NCBI GenBank assembly: GCA_025677835.1
Contig: JAIXMR010000121.1
Coordinates: 1 to 64,000, forward strand
Direction of reading: 5' to 3'
From: Sporodiniella umbellata
Taxonomy: Eukaryota > Mucoromycota > Mucoromycetes > Mucorales > Rhizopodaceae
Length of the DNA stretch: 64,000 nucleotides
Shown: piece after piece, positions 48,510-61,591 of the stretch
Position numbering within the stretch: position 1 is the stretch's first letter
Layout: each line of letters begins with the position of its first letter
Translations under genes and position numbers: made by a program
Notes under the pieces: generated by a model
Database searches by the model: none
Seen by the model: the letters and a program-made list of their open reading frames with translations, nothing else
Told to the model about the DNA's origin: nothing

Positions 48510-50342
48510 TTGACTTCAACTACAATCACGTAAACCTTATAAATTAGAATTATTTTAAATTGTGGTTAAGGACTGTTTTCATACACGAAATATTCGAGCC
48601 AATAGCTGGGGCAAACAAACACTTGTCATATTCAGCTGTAAGGAAAAAAAAACATTACAATTTACATGATAAAGGTCATGGTAACTATATTTCTATCAAG
48701 TAGCTATACGCTTTTTAACAAGGAACTCGGGGCAGTAAAGACACTACCATATTGAAAATACAGTACTGTTGACTGACGCTGTCCCCATTAAGATTGTCCT
48801 GAAATAGCTTATAAAAATTTGACCTGTATATGTTTACGGGGTTCAGCTTATAGATATTTAAGCATATATCCCCTTTGAAAGTATGTTTGGCTCTCCCAAT
48901 CAAATTTTAAACTCTTTACATGAAGACGAAGCCCCTTTCAAGTCATTTAATGATACAAACGACACAAAATTTTAATCTCCACAATGGCATTTGAAAAAGA
49001 AAGTGTTGTTTGTTGCGTATTATCAAAAAGTTTTACACTTAGTATTGTGATGGTTAGATCAAAAAAGAGGGACTATACCATATTTGAAGCTTGATACTCG
49101 ATTTTCATATGGGTTTATGTTCTACTTTCTTAAAAAAAAAAGCAAAAATAGACTTGATTTGACGCTCCAAGACGTGGAACTTACTTCGTTTTTCCCACTT
49201 ATGTAACGTTTCATAGAACTTAAAACTGTTTTGAGACAATACTATTCAATAACAATCCTTTTTTTTTTTGAAAAAAAATCGGCAGTCAGTGCAAAAGATC
49301 GTATTTTAATCATAAAATGTGAATTTACAGTTTAGCTTTGGCATTTTATCGCTCCACTATTTCTTTTTCCTTTTGAAGTCAAAAACTGCAGGAAACGTTT
49401 TCTGTTATTTGTCCCTAACATATGTGCCTATAGGCCACTGAATAGCTTAAAACGAAGGGAAAAAAGCCTATTAGGAGATGCTAGTAATACTATGGTTTCT
49501 CGTTTGATGTAAAAACTATATGAACGCTTTTTCTTTTTAAAAAAATAATGACGTACAACTAGGTCTCACGCATACATCACTTACATACAAAAAACAAAGT
49601 CACTTTTTTTTTTTTTTTTTTTTGACAAATATATAGTTGACGATAACGTATATATTCAACAAAGTATTCAAGCGGTCTTTATTACTCATTCTGTGTATGT
49701 TACTTTAAAATTCAAGTTTAAGATATAAATTCGCTTTTTTTAAGATGGGGTTTGAAGCAATAAAAATAAAACGAAATAAGGTTGAAGAATCTTCTGAAAA
49801 AGGAAGGGTTTGAGTTTAACAAACGTTCTATTAAGCTGCACAAATTCAACAAAAAGAAATGATTGAAAGATAAATAAGTACATGGCAGAAGTAAAACAAT
49901 AGGGTTATTGAGTTAAATCAAATAGTTCATACTGCTGGATTTCGGACACTAGTATGAAAAAGAACGCAAAACATACGTGTGTAAACAACAGACTCAGTTA
50001 GTCCCTTGTATTATCTTAAAATACAACGGTCCTTTTCTATAAAATCGAAAGAGTGTCAATTGAATGGGAGGGCAACGGCCAAAACATACTCTAATGCTGC
50101 GGCGCACATCTCTTCCAAACGATAACGTCAGTCTCGTGTTTTTAAAAATTTATTTAAGGGGCAAAGTGGTAGCCAATTGAAAGTGACTAAATTTTCGAAA
50201 GGCAAGCCTTGTTTCACAACGATATACCGTAAGAAACGTATGACCAAATCTAGAATAGATCGTGTTAAGCCCATTGCGTATAAAAACCCCGTTTATTTGT
50301 ATTCTTTCCTCTTTTTTTTTTTACACGTATACATAACTAAAA
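48510..50342. other. Long intergenic region
   Basis: About 1.8 kb between the divergent TONSL-like and cyclophilin genes. A T run lies at 49603. No reading frame with splice support, no tRNA and no mobile element seen. Confidence 0.55.
50279..50285 (+). promoter_or_regulatory. TATA box of the cyclophilin gene
   Basis: TATAAAA lies 58 bp upstream of the cyclophilin ATG, at a spacing compatible with a short leader. Confidence 0.5.
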
Positions 50343-51038
50343 ATGAGCGTAAGTAATTTGGCGTAAATATCGGTTTGAATCCGTGTACTTATCGCGTTTT
50401 TGTACAGAACGTATTTTTTGACATTAACATCAACGACAAACCCTCAGGTGTAAGTACATTCTGTAATAACGCTGCTTGTATAAAGCTAATAGTGTATCTT
50501 TTTTAAAAAAAAAAATCCTATATAGCGCATTGTTTTCAAGTTATATGATGATGTAGTCCCCAAGACCGCAAGAAATTTCCGTGAACTTTGTACTGGTCAA
50601 AACGGTTTCGGATACAAGGGTAGCTCCTTCCACCGCGTCATCCCTCAATTCATGCTTCAAGGTGGTGACTTCACCAAAGGTAACGGTACTGGTGGAAAGT
50701 CTATTTATGGTAAGTTGTGATAAAAATATCGAGCGTGTTTTGTGTATACAGACTGCAGAAATAATAAAACTTGTTTAACAGGTGAAAAATTCGAAGATGA
50801 AAACTTCAGTAAGACCCACAGCAAGCCCGGATTGCTTTCCATGGCTAATGCTGGCAAAAACACCAACGGTTCTCAGTTCTTTATTACTACTGTTGTCACC
50901 TCTTGGTTGGATGGTGCCCACGTTGTCTTTGGAGAAGTTGTCGAAGGACTCGATTTAGTCTCTAAAATTGAAAGTTTAGGTTCTGCCTCTGGTAAAACCA
51001 AGGCTACTATAACCATTGCCGACTGTGGCACTGTATAA
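50343..51038 (+). CDS. CPR1: Cyclophilin A-type peptidyl-prolyl isomerase
   Basis: Four exons (50343-50348, 50408-50449, 50526-50709, 50782-51038) give 162 residues. The first exon encodes only Met-Ser. Active-site residues are visible in [40 protein letters not shown] and the cyclosporin-binding tryptophan in [13 protein letters not shown]. There is no signal or targeting peptide, so it is a cytosolic or nuclear form that speeds proline isomerisation. Confidence 0.95.
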
Positions 51039-52668
51039 ATTCATCAAGCTCTAATAAAAAGCAAAGTTTTTTTGTATAAAGACGAACGTAAAATCCTGTC
51101 TGTTTTTAAAACTGTATACAGTTTGAAAAAAGTTTGATTTTTTTTACCTATTGCTGTATAGGCGACTTTGAAGTAATTTAACATCGCAAAATATTGTTAC
51201 TTTTACTTTTAAAGCTAAAGCAACTTATTTTTGTGTTGAGCTACAGGCTTTAGATATGGCTTCTTTTGTTTAGAGAACCATAGTAAGCGTAGAAGACAAA
51301 TTTCGACTCACAATTTGCATACGGATATACGCGGGCTGCAGAACGTACGCATTAAGCTCTTGAAAGTGAAAGAAAATAAAAACAGACATGTAGTTTCTTT
51401 TTTGTGTAATGATTTGTGTTTTATCTCGCTTGCTTTGGCAGCGGCATATTTGAACATTTATATATATAGCTCTAAAAGAAGCCATATTCAACAAAACAAA
51501 AATGTTTTGAAACTAAAATCCAGCTAGCATTTTCGTGTTGCTCCTTAAGTCTTTGAGATTAGGCGTCTTTTCAATATAGGTAATAAGGTTGTAACCTTGG
51601 TAAAACTTGGAAGACAGGCTTTTGTAATGACCCCTACAGAGAGTAAACAAGTATGCGCCTTTAGAAAGAAAGAATAAGAATATTTTGTTTAAGACATATG
51701 TGGATGAGGTTACAAACTAGCCATCAGAAATGTGTTTTTGTTTATAAAATGACCTCTTTATTAAGTAGGAGCCCACATATTAATATAGCGGTAACCGTAG
51801 GTACACAAAGCCATCGGGGCCCTGGATCTTTCAAACTTTTTGCGTGCAGTATTATTCAATTATAGAAAAAGCGACGCCTCTGATGCAAAATCCTTTAATG
51901 GCTACTTCTAATTTAAGCATCACTCGTTCAGCTATAAGTTTCTGCCAATTGGGCAACCCTACGTGAGTGGGTGGAGAATTTATACAAGTAAAAAATGGTT
52001 TAAAAGAATCAACTCCGGTTATTTCGCTTATCGCAATATATTTGTTAAATCGTTCGATCTAAACAAAAGAAAGCAGTGAAACAGATGGCCAGTCGTACCA
52101 GTGCACAGATACATGACGATAAACCTTCAGTTGATTTGTGTATGTATACTCTTTTGGATTTAATACAGGCCTCCCAGTATATTTAGAGCCCAAGCATTTT
52201 GATATGTGAAGTGTACATAAGACTTGGCTAATTTTATGAACTAAAATTTCACTAAACTGTTCAGAGTATCTTGATCTATTTTAGTAGCCTTTTAAGCCTA
52301 ATAAAAAAATTCGATAAGAATCAAGAGTGTTTGGGCACTGAGGCCAAGTTGTGTAGTTTTCATGTATATAAATCCAGGCATAATAAATTAAACTAATTCG
52401 GTATTTGCCTCTTGATTTGCTCCGCTCATTGAAAGCCATTGTCCAAATCTGCAACCTTAAAGCGATCGGAGCGTTAATGAGCCTTTTTCAAACGTTTAAT
52501 AGATCCCGCACAATCTCAGCTGTTTAACCTAGGCCTTTTTCTTTTCTTTTCTTTTTCTTTACTATTTTTTTCTCACTCTCTGATAAAATTCGAAAAAACA
52601 CACACAAATACACAGATACACAGATAGATATCATAAATAAGAAGCACTCAGCCTAGCATAAATCTTAT
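51039..52668. other. Long intergenic region
   Basis: About 1.6 kb with only short shadow frames. It holds the cyclophilin 3' UTR and the channel gene's promoter; a CTTTT-rich and CACA stretch lies at 52540-52625. No gene seen. Confidence 0.55.
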
Positions 52669-55161
52669 ATGGAAGTGAGTGTATTGCTAGTAAGAAAAAA
52701 GAATGTATTTGGAGAGCAAGAAATAGTAGAAGATCGAATTCAACTGGAATCAGTTTTGCTACAAATATGCATCAATATTGTACTCGCTATCATTATATTT
52801 TTTACTTTTTGTTCTCTAAGATCGAAATACCCAGAAGTCTACGAATCTAAAAGAAGCAGTAAATCAGAGTAAGTTAAGCAGACATGAATTGCTTATTGAA
52901 CATCGACACAGAGTATTACAGAGACCAGAACCTTTAAAACAAGGTTGGTTTGTTTGGATATACACAACTTTCAAGCTAACAGATGGCGATTTGCTTCAGT
53001 ATTCCAATTTTGATGGGTTTACATTTGTATACTATTTACGTACATTAAGAAAACTTGTTACAATAATGACACTTATATGTGTTTCTGTTCTTTTGCCTCT
53101 TAATGTTGTCGCTAGTTATCATACAGGGTAAAAGCGAATGGTTGGCTAGAACCATGCATCTAACTCTTTTTATTATTTTAAACAAAGCAGAATATGGCCG
53201 CCTAGTCCAGGATTGAACTTCTTGACTCTTTCAAACATCAATTACCCTGACCACGATTCAAATAGTGACGTATGGTTTTGGTGTCCAAGTGTTGCTTGCT
53301 GGTTGTTTTCAGTCATTGTGGTGGCACAAATGGTATATTCTTCTAATTGCTTTTTGATCGCTCGAGAAAAATACCGCACGACCCTAAAGAAATCAGCCTC
53401 AGCCATTGAATCTCTTATTTCCAGAACCTTATTGATACGTGTAGACAGGATATCTCAGGGAGATGAAAAAATTAAGTATGTGATAGATCACTTTTCAAAT
53501 GCAATATGTCAGCAAATTGTTTTTGGTCAGTATAACGAACGTACAGCTTATCTTGTGAAGGAATACAACAAAATTTTACAAAAGTTGGAAATAGAAAGCC
53601 AACGAAAAGAAAAAGGTATTGTCATTGTTTTTTTTTTTTTTTTTTAAAAAAAAACAATCGGGTTGCATTTATCCGGCTAACTAAAAGAATGGTAAAAGAA
53701 AACTTCTTGTCAGTATTTTGGAAAAAAAGAAACAACAATCGTATCGAGCATTATAGAACTCAAATAAGGTCCCTAGAAAAATCAATTCAACGTAGTCTTG
53801 TTCAATTACAGAACGCAAATTACTTGTTTGCTGTTTATGCAGACAGACAGACAGCTTACAAAGCTTACGACGCACTGAAAGTTAAAAAAAAAGAGAAACA
53901 CCCATTGATATACAATGTAAGCTTCGCGCCACACCCTAAAGACATAGTATGGAAAAGCATGCATCTGGATACAGATAGTTTTCGGCTTAAACGACGATTT
54001 GGGTATGCTTTATTTATATCCTTTCTGTTTGTGGCCATGATTCCGATTGCTATAATTGCTGCCTTCTCAAATTTGATTAACATACTTCGAATTTGCCGCA
54101 AACCCCTAGGCAACTATCGAGTGGTTGTGGATCTTGTACAGTCTTACTTTGCTCCATGGTTTATGTTTATCTTGTTTGCTATTGCTATATGGGCCCTGCG
54201 CTATATTACACGCCAACAGGCCTGCAAAACAGAGAGCGGAATCGAACAAAGCACAATATTCAAGACATATATTTTTTTCGTCATTGATCATTTGTTAGCT
54301 TTCACTACCTTCAACTCTATGATTGGAATCTTAGGACAAATGACAGATATGTCTCCTTTTAGTAGCCTCAATAACCTCATGGTCTCCAATTACATTTATC
54401 AGATCGGAAAAAATGCGGCTAGCTCTTCAATCTATTGGATTAGCTATACCTGCATTAACATTGTTGGTCTTTTCTTCTCTTTTCTCCGCCCATCCACCCT
54501 TTTTATGAAGAAAAAGGAAACTTTGGAAAACTTTGTGTTCAGTAGAAACTACGCACTCATCATCTCTTTATTTACCTCAACTTTAGTATACTCTGTAACG
54601 GCACCTATTGTTCTTCCTTTTAGCTTTATGTATTTCGGTGCAGCCACCGTAGTCTTTAAATATGAGCTGGTATATATTTATACGGTCAAAGCGGATACAT
54701 ATGGTAGAATATGGCCCATGCTTTACTGTGTTACGATCATGTCTGTTATTTTTTTTCAACTGATTATGATCGCCACATTGAGATTGAAGGGTGGCTGGTT
54801 TCAAGTTTATTCACTTATACCTTTGCCTATCTTAACCTCTGCAGCACTTCTTTATACCCGAGTTCTATCTCATCGCATGTATGTTTCAACTGATGGGTCG
54901 ACAGAGACAGAAGAAACAATCTCTCTGTACAAGATTGAAGAGGTCTTTAGAGATCCAATCCTATCAAAAACAAGTGAAGCAGAGACTGCTGGTCCTAGTG
55001 ATACAAAAAATTCTATTTTGAACATGCCTTACAATCCATTTTTTGAAGTTGTTACCGAAAGTGGCCTGGAAATCGCTATAGACCCAACTATTGAAGCAAG
55101 CGCCCCAGATATATCAATTTTGGTCAATACAGAAAAGCCAGCTTTCAAAAAAATAGAATAA
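52669..55161 (+). CDS. CSC1: CSC1/OSCA/TMEM63-type cation channel
   Basis: Segments 52669-52868, 52882-53127, 53191-53615 and 53699-55161 give 777 residues, close to yeast Csc1. The N-terminal membrane segment LLQICINIVLAIIIFFTFC is followed by LRSKYPEVYES and then, in the next frame, RVLQRPEPLKQGWFVWIYTTFKL, as in the late-exocytosis domain. The cytosolic RRM-like region holds NANYLFAVYADRQTAYKAYDAL and the PHPKDIVWKSM motif. The C-terminal seven-pass core contains ALFISFLFVAMIPIAI, VSNYIYQIGKNAASSSIYW and FGAATVVFKYELVYIYT. Members are mechano- or osmo-gated, calcium-permeable channels. A 13-nt frame break at 52869-52881 needs explanation. Confidence 0.88.
52869..52881 (+). other. 13-nt GT...AG segment at a frame break in the channel gene
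   Basis: GTAAGTTAAGCAG has a full donor and acceptor consensus and interrupts the frame with TAA. Deleting it rejoins SKSE to HELLIEHRH in frame. It is too short for a normal fungal intron; an indel or sequencing error nearby is the simpler explanation. Confidence 0.5.
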
Positions 55162-55319
55162 ATTATATACCCCTCACTACCACTGCTAACATCTGCCACA
55201 AAAAAAAAAAAAAAAGATATGTATATAACATAAGGATACAGCATGACAACAATAAAAACAAGCCCGAAAAACAAAATAAAATAACGGAAATTGTTTTTAT
55301 TTTGGATGATAAAGCAAAG

Positions 55320-57242
55320 TTACTGAGGATGCCTTTGGGCAAGATATAGTTTATTTTCAAGAGAACTTAGTAATTGATTGGTTTGGTTGACTAATGTACT
55401 AGGTGGTATATCGTTTTTGTAGCCCACCAATGCATCTGCCAGCATTTCTTCGACAAACAAAATGACAGGATCGGAATGAATAGCTCTTTGTCTACGTAAC
55501 AGATAGTGTATCCGTACTAATAGCATTTGACAGAGAGGCATAATCTCGGCACTTTCCAAACGCGATCTTCGAAAAATAATACATAAATGACTGATGAGAG
55601 TAATACCATAAAGAGGATTGTGATAACATTGGATGGGATCCAAAAACGCAAGAGCTTCTAGAATACGGGTATAGTTGCTAATTACTCCCAGACAGCCGAC
55701 CAGGCACTCTAGTTCAAGTAGCGGATTATTCTCTGTTAAAATTTGACAGGCAGTGGGCTCAGTTTGAGGTGGATGATATGGACTGGGCGCTTGTTTGAGT
55801 CTTTGATAAATCTGATCTAGATATGTTTGCCTCACACGACCGTCTTGATCTGCATAGCTGATGAAATAACTAGTAGGAATAAAAGGTAATTGTGCATGTA
55901 ATTTTGTGTGATATTGGATTTCATGTAATAGAAGCGATTCGACATCCCAGCCCTGTTCGTTACCGTGCTGTAAATCCAGTTTAAAGGCGTTGGGTGTATT
56001 AAATAGGGTTTGGAAAAGCTGCTCATTTGTTCCAGGTTGTATATACTTTGGTGCTTTATATGATACCATACATGAAGCTTTAAAAAGTTGCATTTTACGT
56101 AGAGTGACTATCCGACAATGTTGTGAAAAGAATTCAACCCGTTTGTGTTGATTTTCGTGTGGTAAAGGTTGAGGAAAGTCAACATGCCAATCGAAAACGT
56201 CCAAAATCCCTGTCTGTCCTGTAGTATTCCAGTCTGCATAATAGTCAGCGCATAGCAGCATCCAAGCCAACCTTCTTAGCTTTTCTTTTTGGTCAGACTC
56301 TTTGTCGTAACGTGTGTCCAATTTATGTAAATCCATTGCCAAAGCCATTCGTACAGCTATAGTGAGAAGCGATGACTTGACTCTTGAGGGGGAAATCAGA
56401 TACATATGCCCTTGCGAAAAGACAGACAAAAGGAACATGGAGATGACTACAGATACATGGTGGACGTCAAATAGATCTTCCAGCAAAGCTCTTGCCTGTC
56501 GGTAATAGTAATGTGACAGCAGAATGGCTACTGTAGGGTCAAATTGAGGAGAGTGCAAGGCAGCATGTCTTGCCATTAAGCTGCAAATACTTAGGATCAA
56601 AAGCGCCTCGACTGCATGGTCCTTAGCAGCACTTGGCATGGTCAATATAATGTCTGCATCTGCCATGAGAGTGCGTACATCCAAAAAAAAGGAGTATCCA
56701 CAGTCAACAAAGCTTTGCACACATTGTCTCATGAATTGTGTTGAATTGTATTGTTGAACTATAACAGTGTCTATCCGAGGAGGAATCACTATGTTTGACA
56801 ATTGAAGAACAGGCTGTATTACATCTTGAAAGAGGCTCGAATCGAATTGGCCTAGGTGTAGAGTCTTTCTGTTCCTAAATTTTGGAGGTTGCGGCTTGAC
56901 ATTGATTCTAATTAGTTCCAAAACTTTTTCCAGTCCACAAACAGTCAAAATGCTTGTATCGAGGGTCATAGTAGTAGGTGTTAAATTAAGCTTCCAGGTT
57001 ATAGCTGGATCGTCCACATCGACTTTGGGTGTTTCAGAATCTGAAGCAGAATCATTGTAGAGCGAATGGTCAGCATGCTTTAATATTTGTAACGCGTCTT
57101 TAATAAATTGGCTGATTTGAACCGACTTGCTTGCATTTTCGCTTTTGGAAAAGGACAGAGGCTTGAAACATTCTTGAGTTGTCATGGGTCTATCTGTTAT
57201 AGAATGCATGTACAACGCATATAAGATACGTAACAAAAGCAA
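55320..57242 (-). CDS. Fungal-specific transcription-factor domain protein
   Basis: One frame of 640 residues. The middle holds the fungal_trans (MHR) domain, seen as HAVEALLILSICSLMARHAAL, YYYRQARALLEDLFDVHHV, then SSLLTIAVRMALAMDLHKLD and RRLAWMLLCADYYADW. MHR proteins usually carry an N-terminal Zn2Cys6 cluster. None is visible in this frame, and I could not build one from upstream sequence, although an acceptor-like CAG lies at about 57193, so a zinc-cluster exon may lie further upstream. Possible starts include 57242, 57209 and 57185. Probably a nuclear regulator; target pathway unknown. Confidence 0.78.
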   Translation of the reverse strand: MLLLRILYALYMHSITDRPMTTQECFKPLSFSKSENASKSVQISQFIKDALQILKHADHSLYNDSASDSETPKVDVDDPAITWKLNLTPTTMTLDTSILTVCGLEKVLELIRINVKPQPPKFRNRKTLHLGQFDSSLFQDVIQPVLQLSNIVIPPRIDTVIVQQYNSTQFMRQCVQSFVDCGYSFFLDVRTLMADADIILTMPSAAKDHAVEALLILSICSLMARHAALHSPQFDPTVAILLSHYYYRQARALLEDLFDVHHVSVVISMFLLSVFSQGHMYLISPSRVKSSLLTIAVRMALAMDLHKLDTRYDKESDQKEKLRRLAWMLLCADYYADWNTTGQTGILDVFDWHVDFPQPLPHENQHKRVEFFSQHCRIVTLRKMQLFKASCMVSYKAPKYIQPGTNEQLFQTLFNTPNAFKLDLQHGNEQGWDVESLLLHEIQYHTKLHAQLPFIPTSYFISYADQDGRVRQTYLDQIYQRLKQAPSPYHPPQTEPTACQILTENNPLLELECLVGCLGVISNYTRILEALAFLDPIQCYHNPLYGITLISHLCIIFRRSRLESAEIMPLCQMLLVRIHYLLRRQRAIHSDPVILFVEEMLADALVGYKNDIPPSTLVNQTNQLLSSLENKLYLAQRHPQ

Positions 57243-58419
57243 CGAAAAAAAAAAATCAGAAAAAAAAAAAGTTGGAGTTAGCCGTATTATGTCCCTTAGT
57301 TTCCGAATGTGTTTGACAATACATTGTCACTGCAGTGGCTTATGTGTTTTATGCACAATCGTTTGTAACGTGCTTTTTTTTTTAAAAAAAAAACCATATG
57401 CCTTTGCATTGTTTTGTAATAGAGCTATTTAGGATTTACCTGATGGGATACTAAATCCAGGCCTATTTAACTCCTATTTCAAATAGGGCATTTATACTCG
57501 TTCCTTTTTTTTTTTGTCTATACTATCCTTTTTCCAGCGCTATCGTCATCTGTGTTTGGTACAAAAAATCTCCAAAAAAGATAAGCCCTGCATACATCTA
57601 ATTTTGAAACAACCCAAAGTGTTCAAAACGCCACTAGACAGGAACTGTACAGTTTCTAGGCGTTTAAAGGCTTTAATCTTAAATTCAAGAGCCAGAGCAT
57701 GTTCGATTACGAAACAATACCCAGTAATATCAATTGATATTTAGTCGCGGCATTATTGCCCATCACTCTGTTCGTTTTAAATACCGTCTTTTTTTATGGT
57801 TTAGGTTTTCCTTTTCTTTTTTCTATTTTTTTTTGAAAATACAGGCTATGTAAATTACGAGTGACACCGAGTTAACCTAGCACAAGCTCTTTTCTGAAGC
57901 TGAACGCTTTGTAAAATATTTGAGGTTATATCTTTAATACGGATACTTTTTAGATGTAATTAAAAAAAAAGCCCTCAGTTAGATATGAAAAAAAAAAAAA
58001 CAAAAAACAAAAGGAAAAGAAAAGAAAAAAAATAGGAATACATTAGTGAAAGTGCAGTTTAGAAAAAAAAAAAAAAAAGAGCTACAATCGGAGAAAGATG
58101 CACACTACCTTCCTTTTTATATACATGAGTTTTTATTTTAATGTTGTTTAAAAAAGTTGAGGTAGAGTCCCTGAACTTTTATTAGTATTGTCTTGTCTAT
58201 ATAAAACTGTCTAGAGTGAGTCTTTAAGTTTCATCCTACTTGCGAATTACAGTCGGCGAACATAATATTTGCCGCAAAAATGCGTCATGAAAACAATTGA
58301 TCAACAGTTACTCCGATCCTTTGCTTTTCTTTCTACCCCACATAACACACACCCATCTTTCACATTTTTGCGTGAAAATTTGCTTAAAAAGAGACTAGAA
58401 AAAGAACAAAGCTTTGAAA
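57243..58419. other. Divergent promoter region
   Basis: Between the MHR protein and KGD1. It contains short A/T runs and a TATAAAA near 58199, about 220 bp upstream of KGD1. A zinc-cluster exon for the MHR gene was looked for and not found. Confidence 0.5.
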
Positions 58420-61400
58420 ATGTACAGGCTGTCTTCGCTATCCAAAGTAACCAGTGCGCTTCGACCTTCGTTGCCCAAGTTGAAACATTCTGTTATTCGA
58501 ACTTCTGTTGCCTCTTTACAGACCACACGATCCCGTTTTGCAGCTCCTGAAAATAACGATGGATTTTTGCACGGAAGCTCTGCCAATTATATTGAAGAAA
58601 TGTATGAATCTTGGCTGAAAGATCCCTCTTCGGTTCATCTATCCTGGCAAGTATACTTCAAAAACGTGGCTAACGGTGTCTCTCCTGGCCAAGCATACAC
58701 ACCGCCGCCTACAATTGTTCCTTCCGCCAGTGCTCGTCTACCTGTTTTACCTGGGGATGGTATTTCTAGTAGCGCCGGTTCTACTGATGTAATTGATCAC
58801 ATGAAGATTCAACTTTTGGTCAGGGCCTATCAAGTGCGTGGTCATCATATCGCGAATCTGGATCCTTTGGGTATTCAGCATGTGGACCTTAACAATTCAA
58901 CTCCTCCTGAGTTAGAATACAAATACTATGGTTTCAAGGACAGCGACCTTGATAGAACTTTTACTATCGGTCCTGGTATTCTTCCAGCCTTTACACAATC
59001 TGGGGCTACTCTTACTCTGCGCGAAATTCTCGAGCACTTGAAAAAAATTTATTGTAAGTGCTTCTGAACCCTCAAGAACAGTAATGGTCTGATGTTTAAA
59101 TTTTTAATTTCATTTTTTTTTTTTTTTTTAGGTGGCTCTATCGGTGTTGAATATATCCATATTCCTGACCGTGCACAATGTGATTGGATTCGCGAACGGA
59201 TAGAGATAGCTGAGCCTTACAAGTACTCTCTTGACGAAAAGCGTGCTATTTTTGATCGGTTGACATGGTCAGATAGCTTTGAGCGTTTTGTTGCAGCAAA
59301 ATACCCTTCTGAAAAACGTTTCGGCCTCGAAGGTGGAGAAACTTTGATTCCTGGTATGAAGGCTATGGTAAGTTGAAGAAAGCGTACACAGAAAGTAAAG
59401 AAAGTTAATCAGTATATAGATTGACCGTTCGGTTGATCTTGGTGTCGAGTCTGTTGTTATTGGAATGCCCCATCGCGGTCGCCTTAACGTTCTTTCTAAC
59501 GTAGTTCGTAAACCTGCTGAGTCGATTTTCTGTGAGTTCAGTGGTACTCTTGACCCTGGCGTGGAAGGATCTGGTGATGTCAAATATCATCTTGGTATGA
59601 ACTACAACCGCCCAACCCCATCTGGAAAGCGTGTTCAGCTTTCTTTGGTGGCCAACCCATCTCACCTGGAAGCTGTCAATCCTGTTGTTCTTGGCAAGAC
59701 AAGGGCTCTACAGTACTATAGTAAAGATACAAAAGGGGAAAAAGCCATGGCTATTCTCATTCATGGTGACGCTGCCTTTGCTGGCCAAGGTATTGTATAT
59801 GAAACTATGGGATTTCACGATCTCCCCTACTATTCTACTGGCGGTACCATTCACGTTGTCGTTAACAACCAAATTGGTTTTACTACTGACCCTCGCTTTG
59901 GTCGATCCACCCCTTACTGTACTGATATTGCCAAGTCAATCAACGCACCCGTTTTTCATGTCAACGGTGACGATGCTGAGGCTGTGACATATGTCATGCA
60001 ATTAGCCGCTGACTGGAGACAAACTTTCCACCGAGATGTGGTGATCGATCTCGTCTGTTACCGTAAACACGGTCACAATGAAACCGACCAACCGATGTTT
60101 ACCCAACCTCGTATGTATGAAGCCATTGGTAAACAAGAGCCTGTGGCTAAGAAATATGAGGAACAGCTGAAGAAAGAAGGATCTCTTACTGAAGAGGATA
60201 TCACTGCCAATAAAGAGCGAGTATGGAATATTCTTGAGGAGAGCTACTCTCGTAGTAAAGATTACAAGCCTAGATCTAGCGAATGGCTTTCGAGCTCATG
60301 GCCAGGGTTTAAATCACCCAAAGAGCTTGCTGAACAAATTATACCTCAGCACCCGACCGGTGTAGCGCTTGATACGCTCCAACATGTTGGTAAGGCTTTG
60401 TCTACTCTTCCCCATGACTTCAATGTACATCGCAATCTGAAACGTATCATTCAAAACCGCGAGAAGTCAATAGAGTCTGGTGAAGGTATTGACTGGTCTA
60501 CTGCTGAGGCATTGGCTTGGGGTTCTCTCCTATCTGAAGGAAAGCATGTACGCATCTCGGGCCAAGATGTTGAGCGTGGCACATTTTCTCAACGTCACTC
60601 TATTCTTCATGATCAAAAAAACGGGAACCAACATACGCTTTTGAACCATATCAGCCCTGAACAAGGAGCTCTATCCATTTCTAACTCATCTCTATCTGAG
60701 TACGGTGTGCTTGGTTTCGAGTTGGGCTATTCGCTTGTTAATCCTGATTCACTTGTTGTATGGGAAGGCCAGTTTGGCGACTTTGCAAACACTGCGCAAG
60801 TAATTATTGATCAATTTTTGGCCGCCGGCGAACAAAAATGGCTTCAGCGTACCGGATTAACTTTGTCCTTACCTCACGGATATGACGGTCAAGGCCCTGA
60901 GCACTCTTCTGCCAGAATTGAACGCTATCTTCAGCTGTGTGACGACTATCCTTACACTTATCCTTCTCCTGAAAAACTGCAAAGACAGCATCAAGACTGC
61001 AACATGCAGGTAGTGTATCCTTCTACACCTGCTCAATATTTCCATGTGCTGCGTAGACAGATTTGTCGTGAATTCCGTAAACCCCTGATCATGCCCTTTT
61101 CTAAATCTCTTTTACGACACCCACTTGCTAAATCGAGCATAGAAGAGCTAACAGGCGATACCCAATTTCAGCTATATTTGCCTGAAACACATCCTGAGAG
61201 CTTGGTCGAACCTGAAAAAATTCGAAAGCACGTTCTTTGCACCGGTCAGGTCTACTACGCTCTTTTGAAAGCTCGTGAACAAGGCGAAATCAATGATGTT
61301 GCTATCTCCCGTGTTGAACAACTAAACCCTTTCCCTTACGAACAGGTGAAAGAGCATGCCGATAAATACCCGAACGCTGAGATCGTTTGGTGTCAAGAAG

Positions 61401-61591
61401 AGCCCCTCAATATGGGGGCCTGGATGCATGTTCAGCCTCGTATCGCTACATCTTTATCTCAAACCGAACACCATTCTGATAAATCACCTGTCTATGCAGG
61501 TAGAGCACCCTCTGCTTCTGTTGCCACGGGTAATAAAAAGCAACACTACCAACAAGAGAAGGATTTTTTGAGCAAAGCTTTAGAGAAATAA
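58420..61591 (+). CDS. KGD1: 2-oxoglutarate dehydrogenase E1, mitochondrial
   Basis: Exons 58420-59053, 59132-59367 and 59420-61591 give 1013 residues, matching the family length. The first ~40 residues are basic and serine-rich ([20 protein letters not shown]), as in a mitochondrial presequence. The E1 N-terminal helix [18 protein letters not shown] follows, then [12 protein letters not shown] and the active site [15 protein letters not shown]. The thiamine-diphosphate motif is [15 protein letters not shown]...VNNQIGFTT, followed by [32 protein letters not shown] and the C-terminal [15 protein letters not shown]. It decarboxylates 2-oxoglutarate in the TCA cycle with E2 and E3. Confidence 0.97.

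Noticed and set aside
57250..57480. Zn2Cys6 exon for the MHR transcription factor
   Set aside because: A stretch reading RLCIKHISHC has cysteines but not the required C-x2-C-x6-C spacing.
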